Origin: Paenibacillus sp. FSL R5-0490
GTDB taxonomy: Bacteria > Bacillota > Bacilli > Bacillales > Cytobacillaceae
DNA length: 64,000 nt
Direction of reading: 5' to 3'
NCBI RefSeq assembly: GCF_001956215.1
Contig: NZ_MRTQ01000003.1
Location: 62,001-126,000 of the forward strand
A program made the translations under genes and the position numbers. A model generated the notes under the pieces. The model had not been told where the DNA came from and ran no database searches. It worked only from the letters and a program-made list of their open reading frames with translations. Positions 23,726 to 32,096 of the stretch are shown in pieces (position 1 is the stretch's first letter; each line of letters starts with the position of its first letter).

Positions 23726-25213
23726 TTGGAATGGATTTTTTATCTATACCTGATAAATACGTTTTTTATCTTAATCATAGCAATTCGGGATGTGCGTAGG
23801 CCTGCCAAGGCTTTGAATTGGATAATAATCGTCCTTCTTTTTCCTATCATTGGTTTCTTGCTTTATCTTAGCATATCAAATCCTAAGTTTATTCATCGGA
23901 AAAGATTGACCTCTTCTAAAAGTGAATCTAATAAATTACCTGATACATTTGGTGATTCAGCATCGGTAATCGCCGATGCTTTACGGCACTTCACTGTGAA
24001 TGGGCTACGAACGGGCCAAGTCCAAGTATTTGACAATGGAATAGCAAAATATGAACAGCTCATTGAATCCCTCCAAAAAGCCCAAAAAACGATTGATCTG
24101 GAATATTTCATATTTAGGAATGACCAAATTGGTAGTAGCATCACGGAACTACTAATCGAAAAAGCAGTAAACGGAGTGCGGGTTCGTTTTATGAGAGATG
24201 GTTTGGGGAGTTATAAATTTCCGCGTGAAAAAATCCGACAGATGGTCGAAGCAGGGATAGAATGCAGGACAATATTTCCTTTACGATTTCCTTGGATCTT
24301 TTCTTATTGGAATTATCGGGATCATTGTAGAATTGTCACAATTGACGAAAAAGTAGCTTTTACTGGATGCATGAACGTAGGATATGAATATACAGGATTG
24401 AAGCCTGACGTTGGCTTCTGGCGGGATACCCACTTGCAAATCATAGGAGATGCATTGGTCGATTTACAGACTGTCTTTGATGTTCATTGGAATATGGCAG
24501 TGCCGGAAAAAATAAAATCAAAAACTAACCCGAAAACAAAGTCTGATGTAATCAATCCAATCGGAAGAGAAGATCATGTCGGATGGTCAGCCGAATTGGG
24601 ATCGGAGTTGAGCACCCTAGATTATAATGAGATAGACATATCGCCAAAAACAAGGACATTGCAAAAAGCGTATATCCATACGTTGGAAGGAAACCCTGGA
24701 ATTCCTACCCCATTTATTCGTCAAACTTACTTTATATGTATAACACAGGCGACTAAGACTATTGATATAACAACACCCTATTTTGTACCGGAAACAGATA
24801 TTATCATGGCATTAAAGACAGCAGTAGCTCGAGGTGTGAGCGTAAGATTGCTGGTTCCTCGCCACAATAATCAAAAAATCGTGGAATTTGCAAGCCGTAC
24901 TTATTATGGGGAACTTATAGAAGCTGGTGTACAAATCTACCAGTACGACAAAGGAATGATTCATACCAAGGTGTTGACTATAGATGAGGAGATTGCTGCC
25001 GTAGGCTCAGCAAACTATGATATGAGAAGTTTTCGCCTGAATTATGAGGTATGTCAAGTCTTGTACAGTACTGATGTGGCGAGGGAACTCACAGATCAGT
25101 TCGAACGTGATCTAATGGACTCTATTCCATTAAATATTGAAGACTTGCTGGAACGCCCCCTGACCGAGCGCATTGTTGAACAGAGTGCCCGCCTGCTTTC
25201 TTCATTATTATAA
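23726..25213 (+). CDS. cls: cardiolipin synthase-like phospholipase D family protein
   Basis: 495-aa membrane enzyme. Two N-terminal transmembrane helices (residues 1-50: FYLYLINTFFILIIAIRDVRRP; LFPIIGFLLYLSIS) precede two PLD domains. The second HKD motif is intact (H413-T-K415-x4-D420, IHTKVLTID, then GSANYDMRSF). The first has Arg for Lys (H200-C-R202-IVTI-D207, then GCMN). Cardiolipin synthases join two phosphatidylglycerols. It is carried between the replication and late modules as cargo. TTG 23726 has GGGAGG eight bases upstream. Activity is uncertain because of the altered first motif. Confidence 0.88.
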   Translation: MEWIFYLYLINTFFILIIAIRDVRRPAKALNWIIIVLLFPIIGFLLYLSISNPKFIHRKRLTSSKSESNKLPDTFGDSASVIADALRHFTVNGLRTGQVQVFDNGIAKYEQLIESLQKAQKTIDLEYFIFRNDQIGSSITELLIEKAVNGVRVRFMRDGLGSYKFPREKIRQMVEAGIECRTIFPLRFPWIFSYWNYRDHCRIVTIDEKVAFTGCMNVGYEYTGLKPDVGFWRDTHLQIIGDALVDLQTVFDVHWNMAVPEKIKSKTNPKTKSDVINPIGREDHVGWSAELGSELSTLDYNEIDISPKTRTLQKAYIHTLEGNPGIPTPFIRQTYFICITQATKTIDITTPYFVPETDIIMALKTAVARGVSVRLLVPRHNNQKIVEFASRTYYGELIEAGVQIYQYDKGMIHTKVLTIDEEIAAVGSANYDMRSFRLNYEVCQVLYSTDVARELTDQFERDLMDSIPLNIEDLLERPLTERIVEQSARLLSSLL

Positions 25214-25294
25214 GTTGATGTATTCTGTTTTTATTGTTCTATCTTAAATCTAGATTTAAAAAATTTCATTGTTTTTATCATTTGAAAAAAGTCG

Positions 25295-25335
25295 AAAACC
25301 CGTGTTAGAAGAACTTTCAACATGGGTTTTTTTCT
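25295..25335 (+). terminator. terminator after cls
   Basis: Stem AAAACCCGTGTT/AACATGGGTTTT followed by T-rich sequence, 80 bp past the cls stop. It separates cls from the next cargo pair. Confidence 0.85.
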
Positions 25336-25437
25336 TATTTACGATGGAATTCATTACTAAAAAACGGTAATACTAAAAAGGCAGTTCAAAGAGTTTGAAT
25401 TCAAAAATATCTGTTACCTTTTAATTTAAATATAGGG

Positions 25438-25976
25438 GTGATATCAATAGATAATATATTTGAAAATCTTAATGAAATACGTTTATTAGAAGATAAGCTG
25501 TATCATTTAGAATTAAATGGTTGGCTAAAAAATGAGTTTTTAACTTGGGAATGGTGGATACTAGTCGTTTTTTTAGTTGTGCCTTGGGTTATATGGGCTA
25601 AACTTGTTAAACGAGACAATATTTTAGAAATTTTGTTATTTGGTACCATAATTATCTTGACAACAACCTTATTAGATGTAGTTGGTGCACAATATAGTTT
25701 TTGGGATTACCCCATTGCATTCCTACCTTTTATTCCTCGGGCCTTTCCTTTTGATTTTTCAATGGTACCTGTAGCTTACATGTTGTTATATCAATATTTT
25801 AGAACATGGATGCCTATATAGGTGAACCCTTTTGCGAGTGGGTCAAACTTGTTAATTATTTAGAGTGGAGATACAGATATTCATTCATATATTACATCAT
25901 TGTTGGAATTGTAACTCGAGCTTTAATACTAAAACTAGCCTCTTTATCTAAACCTCAAGATCTTACAACTAAGTAA
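25438..25976 (+). pseudogene. CBO0543-family membrane protein, broken by deletion/frameshift
   Basis: The first 127 codons (25438-25821) match the N-terminal three quarters of CBO0543-family proteins (LLDVVGAQYSFWDYP, then FSMVPVAYMLLYQYFRTW). They stop at 25819 just where the family continues. The expected C-terminus (AYIGEPFCEWVKLVNYLEW, then YSFIYYIIVGIVTR) follows in another frame up to TAA 25974-25976. About 15 family residues appear missing at the junction near 25808. A short deletion plus frameshift is the simplest reading. The start is also unclear: AGGGGTG at 25434-25440 is not followed by a standard codon at proper spacing. Members are small polytopic membrane proteins of spore-formers. 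Confidence 0.75.
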
Positions 25977-25999
25977 AATTTAAATTGGAGGAAAAAACT

Positions 26000-26683
26000 T
26001 TGGAAGAAGTTAATATTGGTTTACTGACGATCAAAGTCATCGTTGGTTTTGCAACTTTATTTTTTATCATTATCATAACAGGCAGAACATCCATCTATCA
26101 GTTAACCCCGTTTCACTTAGTTTTTGTGTTAGTACTTGGAGATTTTTTAGGAAATACCATTTATGAAAATAAGGTAGGGATTTTTCACTTTTTATATGCC
26201 ATCGGATTGTGGACGCTTCTCATGTTGGGGATAGAGTTCTTGACTCTAAAAAATAAATCGACACGTTCTCTCTTATTGGGCGATCCTAACATCATTATTC
26301 GGGATGGTGTAATGGATAGAAAGTTACTTAAAAAGAACAAATTGGATGTAAATCAAGTATTAAGTATACTTCGACAAAATCAGGTTTTTTCTGTTCGCGA
26401 AGTCAAATACGGTATATTGGAAGCTAATGGGCAAATAAGTATATTATTACAATCGAAGTATCAAAAACCAGACAAGCAAGATCTCAGTCTTCTAGAAAGT
26501 TCAGTATACCTCCCAACAGCGTTAATTATAGATGGGGAAGTATTAAGGGATAATTTACATGAACTCGGATTTGATCAACAGTGGTTAGATAATCAATTAA
26601 CTACCAATGGCTATGATAATGTTAAACGTATACTCTACGCAGATTGGCGAGAGAATGAAGGAATTCATATTAGTCCATTTTAA
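26000..26683 (+). CDS. DUF421 (YetF-like) membrane protein, prophage copy
   Basis: 227-aa DUF421 protein. Hydrophobic N-terminal helices (VIVGFATLFFIIIITGR; FHLVFVLVLGDFLGNTIY) precede the cytoplasmic DUF421 domain (LDVNQVLSILRQNQVFSVREVKYGILEANG; ALIIDGEVLRDNL). It is clearly diverged from the host copy at 2189-2863, so it was not recently copied from it. The TTG start at 26000 follows GGAGGA by eight bases; the longer frame from 25985 overlaps that site. Together with cls and the CBO0543 remnant it forms a membrane-themed cargo block. Function unknown, spore membrane association suspected. Confidence 0.85.
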   Translation: MEEVNIGLLTIKVIVGFATLFFIIIITGRTSIYQLTPFHLVFVLVLGDFLGNTIYENKVGIFHFLYAIGLWTLLMLGIEFLTLKNKSTRSLLLGDPNIIIRDGVMDRKLLKKNKLDVNQVLSILRQNQVFSVREVKYGILEANGQISILLQSKYQKPDKQDLSLLESSVYLPTALIIDGEVLRDNLHELGFDQQWLDNQLTTNGYDNVKRILYADWRENEGIHISPF

Positions 26684-26806
26684 AATTCTATTAGGATATT
26701 AGCATATGTTTGTGAATGGCCATTTGGATTTTAAATATTAATTAGTGTTTTTATAAAAAATGAAACAGAGAATTTGTATCTCGACTCTTATTTGAAATTT
26801 AAAATG

Positions 26807-26965
26807 TTATCTGCATTTTGATTGATACTTGAAAATTAATTTATCAAGAGATTGACTGTTTCTTATAGTTTCAGGGTCATCTAACCCTTTTCTTAATCCG
26901 GTTTCCAAAAGCACTTTTCTATAAAATTTAATCTTTTTTCTAAGCTCTCGGCAGAAACGACACAT
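26807..26965 (-). CDS. Spo0E-like aspartyl-phosphate phosphatase (52 aa)
   Basis: A short minus-strand gene with a strong site (TTAAAGGAGCAAAATA before ATG 26965). The protein opens MCRFCRELRKKIKFYRKVLL and carries the Spo0E-family signature SQSLDKLIFKY (S37, D41) at the end of the second helix, preceded by GLDDPETIRN. Length and helix-turn-helix-like hairpin architecture match Spo0E/YisI/YnzD proteins, which dephosphorylate Spo0A~P and delay sporulation. It runs against the surrounding phage genes and has its own promoter with a Spo0A box. It is easy to miss because of its size. Confidence 0.8.
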   Translation of the reverse strand: MCRFCRELRKKIKFYRKVLLETGLRKGLDDPETIRNSQSLDKLIFKYQSKCR

Positions 26966-27024
26966 TATTTTGCTCCTTTAAATAATAAAAGTCCAGGAAC
27001 CATTATTACAGATAAAGGAAAAAC

Positions 27025-27052
27025 ATTAAATGATTTCGACAAAACTTGTCAA
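27025..27052 (-). promoter_or_regulatory. promoter of the Spo0E-like gene with Spo0A box in the spacer
   Basis: Minus strand: -35 TTGACA (27047-27052), 16-bp spacer, -10 TTTAAT (27025-27030). Inside the spacer is TGTCGAA (27035-27041), a perfect Spo0A box. A second partial copy (TTGTCGTTT) lies just upstream of the -35. Spo0A~P bound here would be expected to repress. Confidence 0.6.
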
Positions 27053-27137
27053 AAAACGACAAAAATTAGTAATAAGAAAAAGCCAGGATTTCTCCCGGCC
27101 GACCTAATATAATTTTAACACATGGGAGGGGTTCCTG

Positions 27138-27320
27138 GTGAAAACCAATATAGAAAAAATGACAGCTGAAATCGATTTAATGAAAAATGCAGTGTATATC
27201 GTAAAAGACGGCCATCTAGTATTAGCCGATACCCCGCCAAAAGGGTATGGTAAACAAGTGATTTCCTGGCAATCAGGGAAGCCTTCTCATTATGAATTGA
27301 ATTATTCGATCAAGTTATAG
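27138..27320 (+). CDS. DUF3954-like small phage protein (60 aa)
   Basis: MKTNIEKMTAEIDLMKNAVY, then VKDGHLVLADTPPKGYGKQVISWQSGKP: the pattern of DUF3954 proteins in Bacillus prophages (IDL-NAVYIV-DG-L, GYGK-I-WQ-GK). GTG 27138 follows TGGGAGGGG. Function unknown. Confidence 0.72.
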   Translation: MKTNIEKMTAEIDLMKNAVYIVKDGHLVLADTPPKGYGKQVISWQSGKPSHYELNYSIKL

Positions 27321-27327
27321 GTACAAT

Positions 27328-27501
27328 TTATTTACCCCATAACTTTCTAAGATTAATTGGCACAATTTCAGTACCGTTTATTTGTTTATGTATTATTGGG
27401 TTTGCAAAGGGATCGTGTGTGAAAGTATTATCTAGTTCATTGCTGGAACGGGGGCGTACATCAACACCAAGGACACTTCGAATCATTTTGTGGTATGTCA
27501 T
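27328..27501 (-). CDS. small hypothetical protein (57 aa), minus strand
   Basis: MTYHKMIRSVLGVDVRPRSS, then ELDNTFTHDPFANPII and a strand-rich end VPINLRKLWGK. An excellent ribosome site (AAAGGAGATGAACAGCT) precedes ATG 27501. It ends 8 bp from the convergent DUF3954-like stop. I recognise no family. It lies in the same insertion-prone segment as the Spo0E-like gene. Confidence 0.6.
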   Translation of the reverse strand: MTYHKMIRSVLGVDVRPRSSNELDNTFTHDPFANPIIHKQINGTEIVPINLRKLWGK

Positions 27502-27664
27502 AGCTGTTCATCTCCTTTGTATTTATTAGATTTATTATTTTTAATTGCTCAATAAAAAATTCATAAAAAAACAAAATAAGTCTACTGGAACAACCAGGGG
27601 CACTGAATGGCGTATTAAGCGTTGTTTGGTGTCCATTTTTATTTTATCCAAAGGAGTGTTTTTA

Positions 27665-28132
27665 ATGAAAGAAGCTGCCAGCAAACAAATAGAATCCATT
27701 CTTAAGGACTATCATTGGATGATAAACTCAATTAAGATACTCAGGGACTCAATGAAAGGTGCAGGAGAAGGGCTCACTGCTCAATATGGAGATGCAGCTG
27801 GGATGCCAAAAGTTCAAGGCACCACAAGCGACCCTGTTTATAGAGAGTGTGTACGCAGGGAGAAGCGATTTTCAGTTATTCATAAGTACGAAGAAAAGAT
27901 TTCTGTTATTCAGGATCGGATGCATCTTATTACGGATGATAGGGAGATCGAGGTTCTTCATTGGCTGCTTGAGGGGAAAAGTTATCGTTGGATTGCTATG
28001 CATATGGGGCTGTCACATACCCACATCGGACGTATTAAAGATTCTATTGTTAAGAAAATGAGTGAATGTGTTCCAAATGTTAAAAATGGTACAAATGATA
28101 CGAAGTTGCTAAAACATAAATCTGCTTGCTAG
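27665..28132 (+). CDS. phage late transcription regulator, sigma-region-4/ArpU-like
   Basis: 155-aa protein. The N-terminal helical part is followed by IHKYEEKISVIQDRMHLITDDREIEVLHWLLEGKSYRWIAMHMGLSHTHIGRIKDSIVKKM, a sigma-70 region 4-type helix-turn-helix as in ArpU/RinA/Xpf-like activators of late genes. ATG 27665 follows AAAGGAGTG; the upstream in-frame extension lacks a site. It lies immediately before the packaging module, the usual position of such regulators. Confidence 0.8.
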   Translation: MKEAASKQIESILKDYHWMINSIKILRDSMKGAGEGLTAQYGDAAGMPKVQGTTSDPVYRECVRREKRFSVIHKYEEKISVIQDRMHLITDDREIEVLHWLLEGKSYRWIAMHMGLSHTHIGRIKDSIVKKMSECVPNVKNGTNDTKLLKHKSAC

Positions 28133-28264
28133 ACTTGAAGGCAGGACGGGGAGGCGGTAATAAGCTGCTTCCTCTATATTTGTTCGATGATACATATTCA
28201 AGTGAATTATTTACAGGAAAATATCTCCTTTTGTCGAATAGTGGTGTAAAGGGGGGTGTAATAG

Positions 28265-28477
28265 ATGAAAAAATTCAAAGTAAGATTTAGCTTCGACCAT
28301 GAGAATTCTAAAACTTTAGAAATAGAAGGGGAATCTGCAGAACAATTGCTTAACAAGTTAACCAGTCATTCTGGTTGGTACATTGATAGTAAAGCAGAGA
28401 CTGCAATCAACATGAACCTTGTGACAAGAATAAGCTTTGCAAAACCTGCAAGAGCCTCTGCAGTTAGTGGCTTGTAA
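28265..28477 (+). CDS. small hypothetical protein (70 aa)
   Basis: MKKFKVRFSFDHENSKTLEI, then a helix and NLVTRISFAKP, a beta-alpha-beta-like small fold. AAAGGGGGGTGTAATAG precedes the ATG. Ends just before a terminator. Function unknown. Confidence 0.65.
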   Translation: MKKFKVRFSFDHENSKTLEIEGESAEQLLNKLTSHSGWYIDSKAETAINMNLVTRISFAKPARASAVSGL

Positions 28478-28490
28478 TCGTGGTAAATAT

Positions 28491-28515
28491 AGCATCCTTC
28501 GGGGTGCTTTTTTTC
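28491..28515 (+). terminator. terminator before the packaging genes
   Basis: Stem AGCATCC/GGGTGCT with a TTCG loop and T7. It separates the early/middle region from the terminase operon. Confidence 0.8.
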
Positions 28516-28562
28516 TTTATTCAAAACAAACACAAATACCAGGAGGTGGCGGGTGATGTAGC

Positions 28563-29297
28563 ATGGCTGAGAAATATGTTCAAGCTGAAAAAGATTACGT
28601 CAAAGGCATGAAGTACAAAGACATTGCTGAGAAATATCAGGTGTCACTGAATACTGTCAAGTCGTGGAAAAAGAGATATGGCTGGAAACGTGAAAGGGGT
28701 GCACCAAAAGAAAAAGGTGTGCACACAAAAAAGCGAGGTGCTCCAAAAGGAAATATCAATGCAAAAGGCAACAGAGGAGGAGCTGCACCAAAAGGAAACT
28801 CAAATGCAGTTACTCATGGATTGTTTTCTAAGTTCCTTCCAGATGAATCATTAGAAATCATGAACCATTTGCAGGAGCATTCCCCAGCTGATTTAATCTG
28901 GGATCAAATACAGATTCAATATGCTGCTATTATTCGTGCACAGAAAATCATGTTTGTTGAAAACAAAGACGATATAACTAAGGTCTTAAAAAAGAAAAAG
29001 GACTCAAATTTTGGCGAGGAAAGAGAATGGGAATATCAATTCGCTTGGGATAAGCATGCTAACTTTTTAAATGCTCAGTCCAGGGCTATGGGTGAGCTGC
29101 GTTCCCTTATTAAGCAATTTGATGAGATGGCACACATTCATGATGAGCGCAGGATGAAACTTGAACTTATGAGGGCTAATATTGAGAAAACTAAAGCTGA
29201 AATCAAACAAGAGGGTGGAGATGCCAGCAAGGTCGTTATTGTTAATGACAAAGAAGCAATGAGGAAGGCGTTAGAAAATGACAGTCAACACAATTAA
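28563..29297 (+). CDS. terminase small subunit (PBSX XtmA-like)
   Basis: 244-aa DNA-recognition subunit of the packaging motor. N-terminal HTH ([30 protein letters not shown]), then the Gly/Asn/Lys-rich linker typical of this family ([20 protein letters not shown]), then helices. The stop overlaps the start of the large subunit by 20 bp. It should select phage DNA and pass it to the large subunit. Confidence 0.9.
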   Translation: MAEKYVQAEKDYVKGMKYKDIAEKYQVSLNTVKSWKKRYGWKRERGAPKEKGVHTKKRGAPKGNINAKGNRGGAAPKGNSNAVTHGLFSKFLPDESLEIMNHLQEHSPADLIWDQIQIQYAAIIRAQKIMFVENKDDITKVLKKKKDSNFGEEREWEYQFAWDKHANFLNAQSRAMGELRSLIKQFDEMAHIHDERRMKLELMRANIEKTKAEIKQEGGDASKVVIVNDKEAMRKALENDSQHN

Positions 29298-30579
29298 TGT
29301 CATGGATCTAATGAACGTCAATTTCTATTCCCTCTGGCTTGCTGAACAGTCTCATATAGTCGCAAAAGGCGGCCGTTCCTCAATGAAATCCTCAGTGATT
29401 AGTCTTAAGCTTGTGGTTGATTTTTTGGAAGATGACCAGGGCAATGTCGTTTGTTTAAGGAAAGTAGGAAAATATCTTTCTACCTCTATTTATGAGCAGA
29501 TTAAATGGGCCATTTACATGCTTGGTGTTGAGGATGAGTTCTATTTCGGAAAGTCTCCCCTCATAATTCGTCATAAGGCCACCAATACAGCCTTTTATTT
29601 TTATGGCGTTGACGATCCAATGAAGATTAAGTCGGCCAAAATAGCAAAAGGGTATGTCATGGCCCTCTGGTTTGAGGAAGCTGCTGAATTTGCAGGTGTG
29701 GAAGATATTGATATTGTAGAAGATACCTTTATCCGGCAGGAGATTGAAGGCAAAGAGGTTAAGGTATATTTCTCATACAACCCTCCCAGAAATCCTTATA
29801 GTTGGATTAATGAGTGGTTAGAAACTAAGGCCAGGGATGATGATTATTTCATTCATCATTCAACGTACCTTGATGATAAAAAAGGGTTTTTATCCGAGCA
29901 GATGATCCGGAAGATTGAGAAGTACAAAGAGAATGATGAGGATTACTGGCGTTGGATGTATGCCGGTGAGGTTATTGGTCTTGGTGACATGGTGTACAAT
30001 ATGGCTCATTTTAAAGAGATCGATGAGCTGCCGAAAGATGACGATATTGTTCTTATCGATATTGCCATTGATACAGGGCACCAAGTTTCTGCGACCACAT
30101 TCTTGGCCTTCGGATTTACGAAAAAACGGAATGTAATTCTACTTGATACCTTTTACTATAGCCCGGAAAATAAAGTCGTAAAAAAGGCTCCGAGCGAGCT
30201 GTCAAAGGATTTAAGAGAATGGATGGATAAAATCCAGCAAACCTATCATCGGCACTTTGATCAGCAAACCATCGATTCTGCAGAGGGAGCTTTGCGGAAC
30301 CAATTCTTTAAAGATTATGGAATACGTCTTCATCCGGTAGTTAAGAAAAAGAAAATAGATATGATCGACAACGTCCAGGACTTATTAGCTCAGGGGCGTT
30401 TTTTTGTGCTTAAAACAGCAGCCAATGAGATTTTCCTGACTGAACATAAAAAATACCAATGGGATGCTGATACCTTACAGAGCGATGATCCGAAGGTTAT
30501 AAAGATTGATGATCATACCTGCGATGCATTCCAATATTATGTTCAGGATAATTTGAGGAAGCTTGGATTGAAATATTAA
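29278..30579 (+). CDS. terminase large subunit (PBSX XtmB-like)
   Basis: 433-aa packaging ATPase/nuclease. The N-terminal ATPase region has the modified Walker [11 protein letters not shown] and a Walker B region [13 protein letters not shown]. The C-terminal nuclease region has acidic clusters [17 protein letters not shown] and [12 protein letters not shown]. Length is normal for XtmB-type terminases. Headful packaging is usual in this family. Confidence 0.93.
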   Translation: MTVNTINVMDLMNVNFYSLWLAEQSHIVAKGGRSSMKSSVISLKLVVDFLEDDQGNVVCLRKVGKYLSTSIYEQIKWAIYMLGVEDEFYFGKSPLIIRHKATNTAFYFYGVDDPMKIKSAKIAKGYVMALWFEEAAEFAGVEDIDIVEDTFIRQEIEGKEVKVYFSYNPPRNPYSWINEWLETKARDDDYFIHHSTYLDDKKGFLSEQMIRKIEKYKENDEDYWRWMYAGEVIGLGDMVYNMAHFKEIDELPKDDDIVLIDIAIDTGHQVSATTFLAFGFTKKRNVILLDTFYYSPENKVVKKAPSELSKDLREWMDKIQQTYHRHFDQQTIDSAEGALRNQFFKDYGIRLHPVVKKKKIDMIDNVQDLLAQGRFFVLKTAANEIFLTEHKKYQWDADTLQSDDPKVIKIDDHTCDAFQYYVQDNLRKLGLKY

Positions 30580-30593
30580 GGCGGTGACAACCG

Positions 30594-32096
30594 ATGTTTA
30601 AAAACATGCTGGCCCGCATAAGGCAGGTGATGTACAGAATGGGATTAATTAAAGGTATTCAGAAGCTGGCTGATCACAAGGATATCCAGATTAATGAGGA
30701 TTTCTACAAAGATATTGGGAATTGGAAAGCTCTCTATAAAGGGTATTTTAGCGAATGGCATGATATCAAATATACAACGATTTCTGGGCAGAAAAAACGC
30801 CGTATGGCTTCCTTGAACATGCCAAAGGTGGTTTCACAGGAGCTAGCCACATTAATCTTTAATGAGCGCTGCGAGATAAATATTTCAGACAAGACTTTGT
30901 CTGAGAACATTCATGATGTCTTTAAGAATAATAATTTCGTTAAGAAATTTCAGGATTACTTAGAATACCAGTTTGCTATGGGTGGCATGGTGATCAAGCC
31001 TTATGTAGAGGATGGAAAATTAAAGCTCTCCTATGTAACAGCTGATTGTTTTATCCCGATTAGCTGGGACCATAACACCATTCGAGAGGCTGTTTTCATA
31101 AATGAATTCTCTAAGAAAGGAAAGAAATACACTCACCTGGAATGGCACCTGTGGGATGGGGAGACCTATCTAATCCGGAATGAAGTCTATGAAAATAATC
31201 CAGGTGAGGAATTAGGGGTTAAGGTTCCACTGAAGCAATTTTTCCCGAATCTTGAAGAGGAGATTAGGATATCCAATTACAAGCGACCGGGTTTTGTCTA
31301 CTTTAAGCCAAACATAGCCAATAACTTGGATACTACAAGTCCATTAGGTATTTCGATTTTCGCTAATGCACTTGATACGCTGCACTCCTTGGATATCGCT
31401 TTTGACTCCTATCAACGGGAATTCAAGCTTGGGAAAAAGAGGATCTTAGTACCGGATACAGCTATTCAAACCGTTATTGACCCACTAACTGGTCAGATGC
31501 ACCGTTATTTTGATGCCGAAGATGAAGTTTACCAGGCAATGGCTCTTGGCGATATGGATGCCAATAAAATAGCAGACATTTCAGCAACACTTCGAGTAGA
31601 GGAACATATTTCAGCTATCAATTCCTTGCTCAATGTCTTGGCAATGCAAATAGGCTTCTCTTCAGGTGCATTCACTTTTGATGGCCAGGGAGTTAAGACA
31701 GCAACAGAGGTTGTTTCGGAAAACTCTAAGACTTTCCGTACGAAGCAAAGTCATGAAAACCTCATTGAAGCAGGCATTCAGGAACTAGTCGAATGTATCA
31801 TTCAGGTCGCTGAGTTATATCAGTTATTTTCTCGGCCAGAAGGAGAATATGAAGTCACAGTTGCTTTTGATGATTCTATAGCAGAAGACCAAAACGCAGA
31901 GATTGCAAAGCAGGTTCAGCTGGTTACCAATCAACTGACTTCTAAGAAAAAGGCGATTATGAAGATCCATGGTTTTTCAGAAGAAGAAGCTGAGCAATTA
32001 CTGAAGGAAATTGCAGAAGAAAATGAAACAGCAACGGCTGAAGCAATTGATTTCTTTGGTCTTAACAAAGATAGACAAGACCAGGGAGGGACCTAA
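30594..32096 (+). CDS. phage portal protein (A118 gp4-like)
   Basis: 500-aa portal forming the dodecameric DNA channel at the capsid vertex. The sequence GNWKALYKGYFSEWHDIKYTTISGQKKRRMASLNMPK is typical of Gram-positive siphovirus portals of the A118 group, as is FSSGAFTFDGQGVKTATEVVSENSKTF near the end. AAGGCGGTGACAACCG precedes the ATG. It is followed by the minor capsid gene after one overlapping base. Confidence 0.92.
   Translation: MFKNMLARIRQVMYRMGLIKGIQKLADHKDIQINEDFYKDIGNWKALYKGYFSEWHDIKYTTISGQKKRRMASLNMPKVVSQELATLIFNERCEINISDKTLSENIHDVFKNNNFVKKFQDYLEYQFAMGGMVIKPYVEDGKLKLSYVTADCFIPISWDHNTIREAVFINEFSKKGKKYTHLEWHLWDGETYLIRNEVYENNPGEELGVKVPLKQFFPNLEEEIRISNYKRPGFVYFKPNIANNLDTTSPLGISIFANALDTLHSLDIAFDSYQREFKLGKKRILVPDTAIQTVIDPLTGQMHRYFDAEDEVYQAMALGDMDANKIADISATLRVEEHISAINSLLNVLAMQIGFSSGAFTFDGQGVKTATEVVSENSKTFRTKQSHENLIEAGIQELVECIIQVAELYQLFSRPEGEYEVTVAFDDSIAEDQNAEIAKQVQLVTNQLTSKKKAIMKIHGFSEEEAEQLLKEIAEENETATAEAIDFFGLNKDRQDQGGT

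Noticed and set aside
28232..28238. Perfect Spo0A 7-mer TGTCGAA upstream of the 70-aa gene
   Set aside because: A lone 7-mer is expected several times by chance in a window of this size, and no promoter with proper spacing surrounds it.
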